Origin: Vicia villosa
Lineage: Eukaryota; Streptophyta; Magnoliopsida; Fabales; Fabaceae
DNA length: 64,000 bases
Assembly (NCBI RefSeq): GCF_029867415.1
Contig: NC_081183.1
Location: 65,546,336 to 65,610,335, forward strand
Reading direction: 5' to 3'
Positions 33,176 through 45,789 of this stretch are shown here, piece by piece. A program made the translations under genes and the position numbers. Position 1 is the stretch's first letter. Every line of letters begins with the position of its first letter. Under the pieces are notes generated by a model. It had not been told where the DNA came from. It saw only the letters and a program-made list of their open reading frames with translations, and ran no database searches.

Positions 33176-33527
33176 CTGCACATATGATTTATATTTATTT
33201 CAGAAAATTTATGAATGCAGGAGTGTATGCAGATTTTTTTTGAAAAGTTTTTTTTTTTTTTGGTTTTTTAGGATTACCATTTCCAGAAAAAAGCAAAAAT
33301 AAAACATATAATGTAGGGAATTCAAAACGACACTTTATTTATGATTCATTTTTGAAACAAAGCCCTAAACACAAACTCATTTGTCTTGGGCAGGACAAAG
33401 AGGGAAACTTTTAAAACAAAGCCCTATACACAAAGTTATTTGGGCGGAACATTTAAAAGCAAAGCCCTATAAAACATCTCTCTGCTTTGGGCAAGGCAGG
33501 AGGTCAAAATAACAGCGAGGTGATTAC
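33176..33527 (-). other. Predicted spliced intron between protease and RT (352 bp)
   Basis: Coding strand: donor AAA/GTAATC at 33527 and acceptor TGTGCAG/ATTT at 33176. Unspliced, gag-pro stops at a TAA that overlaps the donor. Splicing joins ...RRS-K-FTIDKP in one frame (AA + A). It is AT-rich with a T-rich tract before the acceptor. An intron in this place is an established feature of Ogre elements. Confidence 0.8.
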
Positions 33528-36500
33528 TTTGAGCGGCGAACAACATTCGGAACGTCAACAGCTTTCCAGTAGCAACGAACTCCTCTGTGTATTATGTATT
33601 CAGGAAAATTCTCCTCAGAATTATCTTCAGTATTGACATTGACCGCTGGTCGAGCAGGATTTGAAGGTCCTGGTTTGTCAACCTTGTTCTTTGTAGAGTT
33701 GAAACGGTCTTCTTCTACTTCTTGAAGAGCATAAGACGAGTCACAATCTTCAGAATTTTCAGGATGTATTTCCCAGTCTTCAGGATGAAGAGACTCATTG
33801 TCAGCGACACTTTCTGAGTCAACTGCGGGACCATTTTCCCCTTCATCTTCAAAAATGGCATTTATGTGATAATAACCATCTTCAGGATTATAAACCTTGG
33901 CAGATGCATTGAAGCTGAAATCTTCAGTAATTTCAGGCTGCTGAGAAAATTGACAGGGCTGATAGGCCTCTTCTGGTTGACTATTATATTCAAAGGGATC
34001 TCCCCATCCGGTTGGTTGGATATCCTCAATCGCAATCTTGTAACTTTCAGGTGCAGTGTATTTCACCATATAATCAAATTTTCCACTTGGTTGTCCCAAG
34101 GTGTCCCAAACCTCTGCAGGAATAGGCGGAATTTCTTTAGCACTTGTTTTCTCTGAAGGAGGATATGGTTCTTCCTGAGATATGTATCCCGAGTCATTGA
34201 GATAACATTTCCATTCTTCTTCAGGATCAGGTAGACCTTCTTCAATGCATTCTTCGATAAGGACATTAACCTCTTGAGGAATTGGGTTAAGGAATCCTCC
34301 ACTAATGAATGTTTCTTTGATCGGTCGAAGGGTTTCATCCTTCTTGGTGCAGTTTGAGAATGTTGGTGAACATCCGAGACCTGCTCTAGTTTCATTCTTG
34401 GTAGGGATCACAACTTGCCCCCAGCCAGTGGTAGTTCCATCTTTCACTACTTTTACTGCCTCTTTGTAAGAAGAGATCGATGCTTTCTTCTTGGAAGATT
34501 CGTCTTCTAAAGAGAGACCTTGGAACTGAGTTCCTTCAACATCATCAGCACTGATGAAAGAGAAATTGGATAAATGGCTCACCATCAAGGCTTGTTCTCC
34601 ACTTATTGTTACCAATTTTCCATTTGTTACAAATTTTAGCTTTTGATGGAGCGTCGAAGTTACTGCCCCTGCTTCATGGATCCATGGTCGTCCTAACAGA
34701 CAGCTATAAGCAGCTTGAATGTCCATGACCTGGAAGGTGATTTGAAATGTATGTGGACCAATTGTCATGGGAAGGTTGACTTCGCCGATAACAAATTTTC
34801 GCGATCCATCAAATGCTTTGACAACTACACCACTGAACTTCATAGGCATTCCTTGGTAAGACAAGCGAGCAAGAGTCGTCTTTGGCATCACATTCAAGGA
34901 AGATCCGGTGTCTACCAACACATTGGACAAAGAGTCTGACTGACAGTTCATAGAAATGTGCAAAGCAAGATTGTGATTTCTGCCCTCCTCGGGGAGTTCT
35001 TCATCACAGAAGCTTAAATTGTTACAAGCAGTTATGTTAGCTATTATCCCATCAAAGTGATCAACAGTCACATCATGATCTACAAAAGCTTGATCCAAAA
35101 CTCTCATCAGGGCTTCCCTGTGGGCTTCTGAGTTTAACAGCAATGAAAGTATTGAGATTTTTGAAGGAGTCTGCATAAGCTGATCCACAATCTTGTATTC
35201 ACTTCTTTTGATAAGCTTCAAAATTTCGTCAAAATTTGGATTGACATTGGTTCCACTGGACTGACCAACATCAGTGTTTGTATTACTGACAGGAGTTTCC
35301 ACAGGATTCCCCACTGGTATATTAACAGGATTTTGCCCAGTTACAGGAGCAACAGGCTGCTTTGGAGGTAGTGGAGTATACACACATCCACTTCTTGTTA
35401 CTCGACTCACATCAGCGATGTTCACGACAGATGAAAGAGTTGGTAAAGGAACTTCTTGTCCATCCTTTATCATTGTTGCATTGTAGTTGTATGGAACTGC
35501 CTTGTCAGAGTCATAAGGAACAGGTCCAGGTAGACAAATGATCGAAGGAGCAATAGGAACCTTTGGCTTGTTGTAAGTAACTTCTATGCGTTCGGGCATG
35601 TTGAAATGAGGAATGATGACGTTAACTGTAGGCATTTCCGAGTTGATATCTGAGACTAAAAGCTCATGCGGATAACATCCTATCATGTTAACTTCATTTT
35701 CATCCCTATTTCTGTAGATCTCAATAGTACCATTATCTAGCAAAACTTGGAGATCTCTTCTCACAATTGAACATCCGTGAGGATCCACACAACATATTCT
35801 ACAGGAACCGTATTGATGCTGGCGAAAATTCTGCCCTCGACAAAGAGTAGCGTGCATTTGTACCAAATCTGCTCTTGAGAAGTTGATATTATAGACTCGG
35901 TATTGGCCAGGACATCCATATACCATGTTTACGACATGCCCTCCATGATTGGGCAGCAGATTTGCTTGCACATTAGGGTTCAAATTTCTGAAAGAGAGAT
36001 TAGATCTAACCAACCTCTGAACTTCATATTTCAAAGCTATGCAATGCTCAAGATCATGGCCAGGTGCTCCTTGATGATAAGGGCATGAGACCTCAGCTTT
36101 GTACCACCATGGGAGTTTCTCAGGTATTGGTGGTGGTGCTCTAGTTTGAACGAGACCTTTTTCAATCAAAGCAGGGTACAATTCTGTGTAGGTCATTGGA
36201 ATCGGATCAAACTGTGGAGCTCTTTGCACACGATTCTGATTATTGTTAAGCTGCTGAGCCTGTTGTCGAGGCTGTTGTTGTTGATACTGAGGAGTGAATC
36301 CCGGATTCGGTGTTGTATTAACGACTGGTGTGATAGCAGCAACCTGTCGTTGACGATTGACGTTTCCTCTTGGCTTCCCTTGGGACACCATGTCAACACT
36401 TTGTTCTTTCTTCTTTGGGAAACCACTCCCGAACTTTTTGGTTCCGCTTGAAGATCCACCTTCTTTAGTTAGACGTCCGGTTCGGACTCCTTCTTCTAGA

Positions 36501-36877
36501 CGCATCCCCATGTTTACCATTTCGGTGAAATCACTTGGAGCACTAGCAATCATGCGTTCATAATAAAACGGACTGAGAGTATTCAAGAAGATCTTTGTCA
36601 TCTCTTTCTCTATTAATGGTGGATTAATCTGAGCAGCAGTTTCTCTCCATCGTTGGGCATACTCTTTGAAAGCTTCATGGTCTTTCTGAGCCATGGATCG
36701 AAGCTGATCTCTGTCCGGAGCCATATCCGAGTTATACTTGTATTGTCGGACAAAGGCCTCACCTAGGTCATTGAATGTTCGAATATTAGTGCTATCCAAG
36801 CCTGTGTACCACTTCAGTGCGGCACCAGTCAAACTGTCTTGAAAGTAATGGATAAGCAACTGATGATTATCTGGCAT
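33528..36877 (-). CDS. gag-pro: Ogre gag (main part) and protease, exon 1
   Basis: An open frame of 1117 codons. Residues 1-130 are the retrotransposon gag core (HYFQDSLTGAALKWYTGLD; FKEYAQRWRETAAQI). A Pro/Gln-rich linker follows, then a histidine/cysteine cluster CPYHQGAPGHDLEHC (265-279). The aspartic protease is at about 635-740 with active site VDTGSS (655-660) and LLGRPW (726-731). A G-patch-like segment (GWGQVV...ETRAGLG, about 818-837) lies before an acidic tail. The listed ATG at 36877 is not the true start: gag begins at 37529 in another frame. The frame ends at a TAA that overlaps the intron donor, so translation of pol needs splicing. Confidence 0.9.
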
Positions 36878-37529
36878 ACATCACGAGATGACTTTGTGGA
36901 CAAGAACTACCTTTGTACTTCTTAAAGTCTGGGACCTTGAATTTAGCTGGTATTTGTACACTGGGAACCAAACATAGCTCCTGGGCATTCTTTCCAAACA
37001 AATCTTTGCCACGAATAGCTTTGACTTCCAGTTGAATCTTGTTGAACTGTTCTTGGAGATCTTCCACAAGGTTACGCTGATTTGTGCTATCACCTTGATC
37101 ATGATAAATCTCATTGCCATCATAAGGAACAGTGTGAACCGTAGGGGTCGGAACTGTCATAGTGGGTTGAGAAAGTGCCATAGTGATTTGGGAAAAAGTT
37201 ACCCCTGAATGTGGAATAAATGCTGAACCTTGTGCAGCAGGTGCTTCAGTTGTAGCTGTTTGAACCCCAGAGAAATTATGGCGGAAACCTGTACCAAAAC
37301 TGAAAGGCGGGCCCCAACCTTCTGGCATGGAGAAAGATGGAATGTTGAATGCAACTGTAGAAACTGGAGTAGTGACTTTAGATGTTACTGTTGCCTGACT
37401 GTTGGGTGGTGGCGGCTGATTCCGTGCGGCCATTAAAGAGTCAACCAGAGTAGTGAGACTTTCCAACTTTTCCTGAAGGGTGGTCACTGTACCTCGGAGC
37501 TCAATCTTCTCTTGTTCAGAGTGTTCCAT
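36867..37529 (-). pseudogene. gag: Ogre gag N-terminal part, frameshifted from the rest
   Basis: ATG at 37529 (MEHSEQEKIELRGTV) with a short coiled coil (about residues 3-33), a Pro/Thr-rich linker, and the lead into the gag core (FKVPDFKKYKGSSCPQSHLVMYAR). It runs into a TAA about 10 bases after the downstream frame's ATG. The two halves of gag are offset by +1, and a few residues that normally join MY.R to the HYFQDSL segment seem to be missing. This suggests a short deletion with a net change not divisible by three near 36870. About 310 non-coding bases separate it from ORF1 upstream. Confidence 0.85.
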
Positions 37530-37838
37530 TACTCTTCTTCTGCTTGAACGAGTATTGTATCTGTGATCTGATTGCGAACGCGGTCGAGAAACTTTGAGAC
37601 GCGACAGCTTGACGATCTATTGGAGAAAGATCCAAAAGATGAGACTCTATACAACAGACTCGATATGCAGAATGATGTATGCAAAAAGAAATTTATGATT
37701 TTTCCAAACATTTTAAAGATTATTTCCTTGCAAACATTTGAACACAAATAATTCTTTTATTGAAATAATGGAAAATGTTACAACATTGGAGCGTAGCTCC
37801 TTACAGAATCAAATGATACATGAAAATCTAAACAAATC

Positions 37839-39374
37839 CTAAACATCTTCATCAGACGAAGAACCAAATGCGTTGTGCAGCTTGAGCTTCATGATTTCTT
37901 TCCCATAGTAAGCTTTCAACTCGGCCTTTTCAGCTCTCAGCTTGTCAACAACATTCTTCCAATTGTCAGGCATCGGAGCGTTGCTTGTCGAGGCTTCAGG
38001 ATTTTTCTTGCTTTCTTTGGTGTATCTTCAGATTGCAGCATCTTTCTGACGGATCTTCTCATCTTTACTCATGAGCCAACCATCTTGATAATAAAGTGTT
38101 TCTTCGTGATCTTTCACTCTTTTCTTCAACTTTCTATTTTCCTCATCAGTTTTACGAAACTTTTCTTCCCAAGCGTCTTTTTCTAACCTCATTTTGGCTA
38201 AAATCTCTTGGTACTCCTCCACATTGTTAATGGGAACATTGGGTAGTTGAGACACCACAGGGAACATGGTTTTTTCATAATCATAAGGCATTCGAAACTC
38301 CTTTGCTCTTTTCTTCACCCAGATGGTGTAGGCGTTCGTAGCAATGCAGTTCCTTATCTCACCTTTTCCTTTCCATCGGACGTCGTACCAAGCTCTCACC
38401 ATTCTTGTTTTCAACCCTTGAGGATCCTCCCCTTCTTGGTAGAAGTAGCTTTCCACTGTGAGACCAACAGGTTTAACTGAATTTGCATACCCGAGTTGTC
38501 GTCGGGCTAGGACCGGATTGTAGTTAATTCCTCCTTGTGTACCAATGAGGGGTACATTGGCGAATTCTCCACAACTATCAATGATTTCTGTGCCGCAGCG
38601 AGCCAGAGCATACCAATGGATATCATTATTAGTAAGGGACATAAGTCTTCGAGGCCAATGCAAACCTTCTCGGTTTTCCGTGAAAATAGGAGACTTAGGT
38701 AAGTGTGAAACAATCCATTTGTACAAAAGAGGTGCACAACATACAATGATTCCACCACCTTGGCGATTTTTGTGATGAATAGAGAAATACATGTCACCAA
38801 GCAAAGTCGGAACAGGATTTCCATTCAGAAAGATCTTTATGGCGTTGATATCAACAAAGTCGTTGATGTTGGGAAACAGAACCAACCCATAGATGAGCAA
38901 GGCTAATACAGCTTCAAAAGCTATCATGCTACCAGTGTCAATGAAATCAAAAGCTTTCTTTATTAGAAACTGCGAAGTCAAACCCGGAAGGTTTCCTTTG
39001 GTAGTCCAATTACTTTCTATTTCAGATTTCTTCAAGTGGATACTTGCTGCAATGGCTGGTGACTTAGGAATGGCTTCCAAACCATTGAAAGGTATTTTGT
39101 CAGATACAGGAATACCCAAAAGATCGGCATATTCTTCCAAGGTTGGTACCAACTGATAGTCTGGAAAGGTAAAACACCGGTAGACGGGATCATAAAACTG
39201 AACCAGAGTTTTGAGAAGTCCTTCATCAACATGAGTGTTCAAGATAGGCAAAAGCTTTCCATGGCTTTTCCTAAAATCAGAAGGATTTTGTACAGAAGAT
39301 GCTAACTCTTTCAGCCTTTCCACATTAGGCATTTTGAAATCGTACTTTTTGGTATGCCTTTTTACCCACTCCAT
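37839..39374 (-). pseudogene. ORF1: Ogre ORF1 with premature TGA
   Basis: ATG at 39374 (MEWVKRHTKKYDF) and 448 codons to a TGA at 38028-38030. The same frame then continues about 62 codons to a TAG at 37839-37841 (...SSDEDV), so the stop is likely a recent CGA-to-TGA change. The first ~330 residues (FTFPDYQLVPTLEEYADLLG, LLIYGLVLFPN, PLLYKWIVSHLP, WYALARCG) resemble the plant-mobile-domain-like protein known from Ogre ORF1. The end (about 380-440) is a charged coiled coil. ORF1 upstream of gag is a defining Ogre feature; its function is not known. Leader sequence separates it from the PBS. Confidence 0.88.
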
Positions 39375-40175
39375 AACTTAATCCTATAATGTTTGCAAGG
39401 AAAAATTCTCTAAAATTTTTTGGAAAAATCATGCTTTTATGGGAAAAGATGGATTTTTTATGAATGCATGGATGCATGAATGCCACATATTCAAACATGG
39501 TAAGGCAAACACGGTGATGCAAACATGGTAACGCAAACATGGTACTACAAACATGGTAATTCAAAACATAGTACACACAGGTTCAAAAGTCCAGCGTCAC
39601 GAGCATGAGGTCAGAGAACCAAACATGGGATAGTACTAGGGTTTATTACCTGCAAAACATGTTCTACTGATACGTCAGAGTCTACATTTTTCTTTCGGAT
39701 ATTACCGGCTTGCACAACTGAACTTGTGAGCTAGAAATATTCTCAAGAAAAACTCGTCTGAGTGTGGTTCTCCGCATGACAACTATCCAAGTCTTCACCT
39801 GGATCGTTTCTGCACCACGTCCTAATAAGGCCAGGATGGGTTGGGGTTCTACAGCCAACTCAGCTTCTACAGTTCAATGAAAGCAATAATGTCTTCGCAA
39901 CTGAACTTGCTAAACATATACTACAAACAAGGAACCTCCACTGAGCGGAAGGATTCTCATGCTGACTTTTTAAGGACTGAACTCCTTGTATGCCATACAT
40001 GACTATACCCTCCACCTAATTCTTATGTGTACTTAATCCGGGTTAGGATTTGTCCATAATGTATCACTTGTAACAGAATCACACAAGTAACAGGACCAAG
40101 GAACCACACATGTAAATAAAATAAAAACAAAACAAATAGAAATAACCCTTTCTTTGGAAACAACAAAAAGTTTAT
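39375..40175 (-). other. Ogre 5' leader
   Basis: Untranslated region between PBS and ORF1. It has four or five tandem ~17-base repeats with core CAAACATGGTAA at about 39492-39565. Nothing else is recognisable. Confidence 0.6.
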
Positions 40176-40193
40176 TCCCCAGTGAAGTCGCCA
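40176..40193 (-). other. Primer binding site of the Ogre
   Basis: Minus strand TGGCGACTTCACTGGGGA, six bases inside the 5' LTR. It is the same class as in elements 2 and 3 (tRNA-Arg type). Confidence 0.9.
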
Positions 40194-40199
40194 TTTTTC

Positions 40200-43100
40200 T
40201 GTCGCGGGGAAAAATCATTATCTTTTTTTCTGGATGAGACACCTGATGCCTTCTTTGGGCTCGAGTGCTCAAAAAATGATTTTTCTTTTGTACCGACCAA
40301 ACTTTTTATTGTTTCCAAAGTAGGAAAAGGAAAAAAGCTGCAATAACCTAAAAAGTGGGGGAGAGATTCCGGGTAAGAGGGTTGGTTATACGAAGGGAAG
40401 GTATTAGCACCCAACGTATCTATAGTACTCTATAGGTTTCTTTGTTTTGTTTATTCCATTCTTGTTGTGGTGGAGGTTCTTGTGAAATAGGTGGGACCTA
40501 AGGTGTTTGTTTGATTATGCTCGCAAAGATCATCGCGATCCTCTGCATACATATCCCTTAGAGGGAATCAGAGCATCTGTAGCTCGGGGTCTACGGGTGC
40601 TAAGGTTTGAATGGTTTTTTTTTGTTTTGTTTTGCTCGCCAAGGATCGACCTTGTGCCTACGTATTCTCAAAGGGATGTTGAGAAAGTCAGAGCAATCGT
40701 AGTTCCCACTTATGCTAGTGGAAGCAAAGGAAAATAGACAATTGTCGTCTAAATGCTAGATGTATCTAATCTATATCATCACATACATCTGTTTGTTTTT
40801 TGTTTGAAAATCTTTTCATTATAAGCCCGGGGCCATGCCACTTAGGGTGCTTAGAATGATAAAGATGTTTTTTTGTTTAACCAGCCTTGTGGCAAAAGTT
40901 TCAATGAAGTCAGCCTTGTGACAAAAACTTTGATTAATCAGCCAGCCTTGTGGCAAAAGTTTCAATGAAGTCAGCCTTGTGACAAAAACTTTGATTAATC
41001 ATCCAGTACGGTGGTTAAAACAGTTTGATTGATTAGCCAGCCTTGTGGCAAAAAAGTTTGATTGATTGATTGTTTGTGATGATATAGAAGAGATACTCCT
41101 ATCATAGAGATGAAACATGTCTAATCTCCTAGGGTATTTGTTTTGGATATTGGGGATGCTTATAAGAAGCCCGTGGGTCCTTGTACGAAGCCCAAGAGGA
41201 GGCTATCCGAGGGTCCTTGCATTGTAAGCCCAAGAGGAGGCTATGGGAGGGACAATCCAGGGTCCTTGCATTGTAAGCCCAAGAGGAGGCTATGGGAGGG
41301 TCACTCGTTTGTACAAAGCCCAAGGGGAGGCATGGTATAGTTGGTTTGAGCTCTTAGAGCGATTTCACCGGGAAACCATACTCTATGTCCTAACCTAAAC
41401 TAGGGAGATTCTTTGCACGAAGCCCAATAGGAGGCTATGGGGAACCTAGTGTTGTACTAAGTTGAACAAGCACACATATCACACATATGAACAAACATGA
41501 ACAAGTATGAACAAACATGAACAGGTATGAACAATTATATATATGACAAAGTGTGTGTGTATAATGGAGTTTATGAAGGAAATATACCTGTAAGCATGAT
41601 CCATTTGAATACACGGGGGCTCGGGACTTATACTCGAGGAGAGGTCCATTTGAGTTTATTCAAAGCTATGTAAACAGGTATTTACAAAGGGCTTGGGACT
41701 TATACCTACATGGAGGCCCATGTTTTTATTTTTGGGAAGATTTAAAGAAACCTTCATTTTTGGTTTGTTATTCAAAGTTAAAAAACAGATTGAGATATGT
41801 ATAAAAATGTATGTGTACAATGAAATACCTAATTTCATGTACAGGAATGGGTATGTACAAAAGGGGCTTGGGACTTATACCTACGTGGAGGCCCGTGTTT
41901 ATTTACAAAACATGGTTGATTGTTTATTTACAGACGCGTTGTTTGAAAAACTGTTTGAAAGTTTTTGTTTTTTGAAAGAGTTTTCTGTATAAAGAAAAAC
42001 TTGTATAAAAGGAAAAAAGGAGTGGCTCATATTTCATTTATGATGCGTGCAAGTATGAGTTTGAAGTTCAAATGGCTTACCTTCAAAAACGGCAAAAGTG
42101 AGAATCGAATTCTGCAATAGAGGTGTTACAGAAGTTGTTTGATGATCTGGATAGCTTCAATGGACCATATGGAAGGTGTCTGGATGCTTGGAGTGGATTG
42201 AAAACATCTGGATCATTCCATGGAACCCGATCTGCATTAGAGCCAAGTATGAATTGAGCTTAATGATTCTGAGGTTTCTGGGCATGTATGATGATTGGAA
42301 TAGTTTACATGAAGTATATGGATGATGTTAGAAGTGATAGTTTGGGCAGATATGGCTTGATGTGAGAATTGGCATGTTAAGGTTTTCTTTATGCAAACAT
42401 GGTGGTTGAAGAGTGATTCTGAGATTTAGGTGTTTTTGGGGTGTGTGGATGGATCAAACACATCACATTTGATGTTTATGAGATGTTAGAACCCTCACTT
42501 TGGCCAGAAATTGCAAGAGATGGAAATTGCAATTCTCCCTCTTTGAAACTCATGAAACTTGCAACTTAAGAAAGAAGAGAGAAAACCTATGGTTATGAGG
42601 TTTTGGTGTGAATTGAAGAGTGGAAATGACCTCTATTTATAGGCCAAAGTTTCTGAATACAAAGCTCTTGCAAGTTGATCAAGAATGATGATTTGGCTTA
42701 AGAGATAAAATGGAATCTTTCACATTAAATGCAAATGGTTAAAGTAACTAAACCATGGTTATTTTGGCCAAGCTTCTTATCTCTTTCCATTCTGATCTCA
42801 AATCAGAAAATATCATTCAATCATTGCTTTGGTGTGTCATTGCTTGAATTATAGGCCATATAGTATTGAACTTAGTGAAAATGGCTTGTAATTTCATGCA
42901 TAATGACCTCTAATTGCAAAATTCAAAACCATAGCTACACTCCATATTTTTTCATGCTCTTGGACATTTTGGAAAGCTCATATTACACACTTCAAAACCC
43001 TAGTTGAAAGTTTCTTGAAGATCCTTAAGGAAGTGGGTGAAAAAGATCCATGAACTTTGAGAAAAATGAAGTTTCAAGTGAAATTTTCCAAAGATGCCAA

Positions 43101-44225
43101 CTTTGAAGCTCCATATCTCTTAAATGGTTGATCTTATGAAAAAAATTTATATGTTTCAAAGTTGTTTATTGGATCAAAATCTACAACTTTCATGTTGGAA
43201 GTTTTTTTCAGTTTGTAGGTGAAATTTTGAGTTATTCCCCTCCAAAGTTTGGAAAAAACCATGAAAAACACTTAGAAAAATTTTCTAAGTATGAAAGTCA
43301 AACTTTTGACTTTTTGATTCTTGATTGGTTTTCTTGATTTTTCTTGATCAAATGACTTCATATATCATATATTGATGATTCAAAACTTCAAAAGTCATGG
43401 TTGACCAAAATTCCCCAAAAGTCAATGGTGATCTTGTACAGTTGACTTTTTCAGACGAATCGCGTTTCTGGAGATTTCAAATGAACCAAGCTATCCTCAC
43501 CAAATGAAAGGTATGAATGAATCATATTGAAGCATTAGAGGATATTGAGCCATGGTTTGAGTTGTGACACCATGTCCTGATTAAAAGGTCAGTTGTTCAT
43601 TGAATTAGGTCAAAAAACCCTAATTGTCGACCTGATAAAATTGATGACTGTGGATCTTGAATTGAGATGCAATTTCCATTGGATATTGTCATAGGGATTA
43701 TTTGAGGATGATTGAAACCTTTGATTGACTTCCTGGGGATTTTTAGGGTTTCCCAAATGTGATCCCTGATTTTAGTCCCTGATAGTTCAAAACCCTAATC
43801 TGATGATTTGAAATTTCACTGTTGATCAATCCTTGTGTAGGAGATGTCTTGAGCCAATGGATTAGGTCAAAATGATGCACTTGGGGTCTTGAGGTCATGT
43901 CCCAAGTCATTAGATCAAATTCTGAGCAAAAGTCAGGAGTATGCTATCTTCAGTCAAAACCCTGATCTGGTTGATTCAGTGCCTTTGAGCTTATTGAAAT
44001 GAATCTCTGAGGACCAAATGTTGATTGTTGATGAAGATGATTCATTTGAGATGAAGGGGGAACAAAACCCTAATTGATTGTTACTTGTACTGATGAGTGA
44101 TTTCTTGTTTAAATCCTGCTGAGTCACAAGTAGCAAACACAAGCTATGCCATTTGTTAGAGATGCAAATGATGCATATGCAAATGATATGAGGTGGTATC
44201 TTAGGTCAAAAATTGGGGTATGACA
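40200..44225 (-). repeat. 5' LTR of the Ogre (4026 bp, with 917-bp deletion)
   Basis: From TGTCGCGG (40200) to GGGGTATGACA (44225), i.e. TGTCATACCCC...CGCGACA on the minus strand. Compared with the 3' LTR it lacks the segment equivalent to 20539-21455 (break at 42025/42026), including the tRNA-like module. Otherwise it is nearly identical; substitutions I noticed include sites near 40218, 40634, 41115, 41311, 42114, 42787 and 43155. The TATA box is at 42634-42641 (minus). Confidence 0.93.
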
Positions 44226-45789
44226 CTAGGATTTTATGAACTTCGATTTGGGGCCCCGCGGTTAGAGAACCAATTAATCCAAATTGACCGCGTTTTAGTG
44301 TTCATAAGACTTTGTTTGTTTGATATGGGTTCTTGTTTGTTATTTATTTGGTTTACATGGTGAATTCAAAGCTTACAGGGTTAGCTACGCGGAAGTCGTA
44401 ACAGATGTGCAGGAAATTTGTAGCAAAAGGATGGGTCTCAACGAAGAAGATGACAGGGACAAGGCGCGTGAATCTGTTCTTTTTTTGAAATTTTGAATTA
44501 TATGTTTTTTTATATATATGTTAGTTGGTAATGGTCTATTTAGCAACGTAGTCCAAACGGCTCAGTGGGAGAAGGCATGTCCAAGGAGTGAGTGATGATG
44601 CGCCAGTTCAATCCATGGGATTGACAATTTTTTCTTATTTTCTTTAGTAACATATACCTGCAGATTCCAGTGGTCCTCTCCAGCGCACGCCTATAATACG
44701 CCCTCATCCAACAGCCATCTAAACTTCTTCGTTTCGTATCTAATGCTTCTGAAGCTGCAAACGCACCATGGACTCTCCTAACCGGCCACACTGGATCAAA
44801 AACGCCAAGTTTGTCTAATTTTAATTATTTATTTGTTTTATTTTCATTTTTATGTGTTTCCTTTATTCCCTTTTTACCAAAAAATGCTTTAATAAATTCT
44901 TTTTAAAAAAAACCTAATAAATCTTTTTATTTAATAATTTTGATTTAAAAAATTGGATTAAATTATAATTTAGTATTAGGGTTAATTTATTAATCATTTC
45001 GATCGAATTAATCGATCGCGATGATTAATAATCAATTATTTAATTAGTTAAATAATATATCCAAATAGGTTTATTTACTAAGGGTTTTAACCAATTCAAT
45101 TGGTTACGATGATTAGTAATCCCTCCTTGATTCGTAATTTGTTTTAATCAAACCTATTGATTACGATGGTTAACGATAAATATTTTCCTTGTAATTAAAA
45201 TAATTTATTTAAAACACATCAATTTGCTAACGGTGATAATTGAATCAATCGATTAGAATAATTAGTAATTCTTTATTTAATTCGTTAATTATGTTGATCA
45301 AACCCATTGATCATCGCGATTAATGAAACATATAATAATTAGGGTTGAACACCACATCAAAATGCACCTCTTTCACAAACTACGAATTTCAAAACTACGA
45401 TAAGGTAATTCAAAATACCTTCACACATTAATACTAAATCTAAGGCGTACAACCCTCCCCGAACTACGTTGACTCTGATCCTCCCTATGGAGGTACGTAG
45501 GCACTTGGATAACCAAGACGAGTCCCCTTCCCCAAAACTCCAATTAGGTTTAAATCTCACTTTTAACTCTATTCACTTTCTGTCATTAGCCATAAACCAC
45601 CAACCTTACCATAATACTCTTACTAACCTTAAACGCAAACCTTAGGAAAGGGTTAAGGGTGCCTAACACCTTTCCTTGACCTGAATATAATAACTTACCC
45701 ATATTTTTTAACTTCGTAGGGTTTCCTATTCGCCCTGGTAGAATAGGTGGCGACTCTAAATTCCTAAATTTTTAGGGTAGGTTGCTACA
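44226..45789 (+). repeat. Distal part of 3' LTR of element 2
   Basis: Begins with the right TSD copy (44226-44230). From 44523 it matches 5302-6563 of the 5' LTR and ends with the same TTGCTACA. The stretch 44231-44522 has no counterpart in the window because element 3 removed that part of the 5' LTR from view. The tRNA-like module is at 44559-44614, the PBS-like motif at 45746-45757 and the GGTGCC/CACC element near 45656-45675. Confidence 0.85.

Larger units (their letters stand above)
18713..44225 (-). mobile_element. Complete Ogre element (Ty3/gypsy, Tat lineage), 25.5 kb
   Basis: Minus-strand element with a perfect 5-bp TSD (CTAGG). Order on the minus strand: 5' LTR (44225-40200), PBS, ORF1, gag, protease, intron, RT, RNase H, archaeal-type RNase H, integrase, 3' UTR, 3' LTR (28104-18713). 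The extra ORF1, tRNA-Arg PBS, ~5-kb LTR and the intron between protease and RT are the known hallmarks of Ogre. LTR divergence is low (I noticed about 13 substitutions in ~4 kb), so insertion is recent. Three lesions break the reading frames, and the 3' LTR carries an internal 4474-bp tandem duplication. Confidence 0.95.
5302..45789 (+). mobile_element. Element 2: non-coding Ogre/Tat-type LTR element, heavily nested
   Basis: Plus-strand element defined by two matching LTR ends: 5302-6563, followed by a PBS at 6566, and 44231-45789. Removing the later insertions (7754-13277, 13687-13911, 18713-44225) leaves about 3 kb of internal sequence with no gag, RT or integrase, so it is non-autonomous or deeply deleted. 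The left end is off-window because element 3 lies in its 5' LTR. Its right end at 45789 abuts the RT/RNase H region of Maximus-A, its probable target. The exact start of the 3' LTR is unresolved. Confidence 0.7.
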
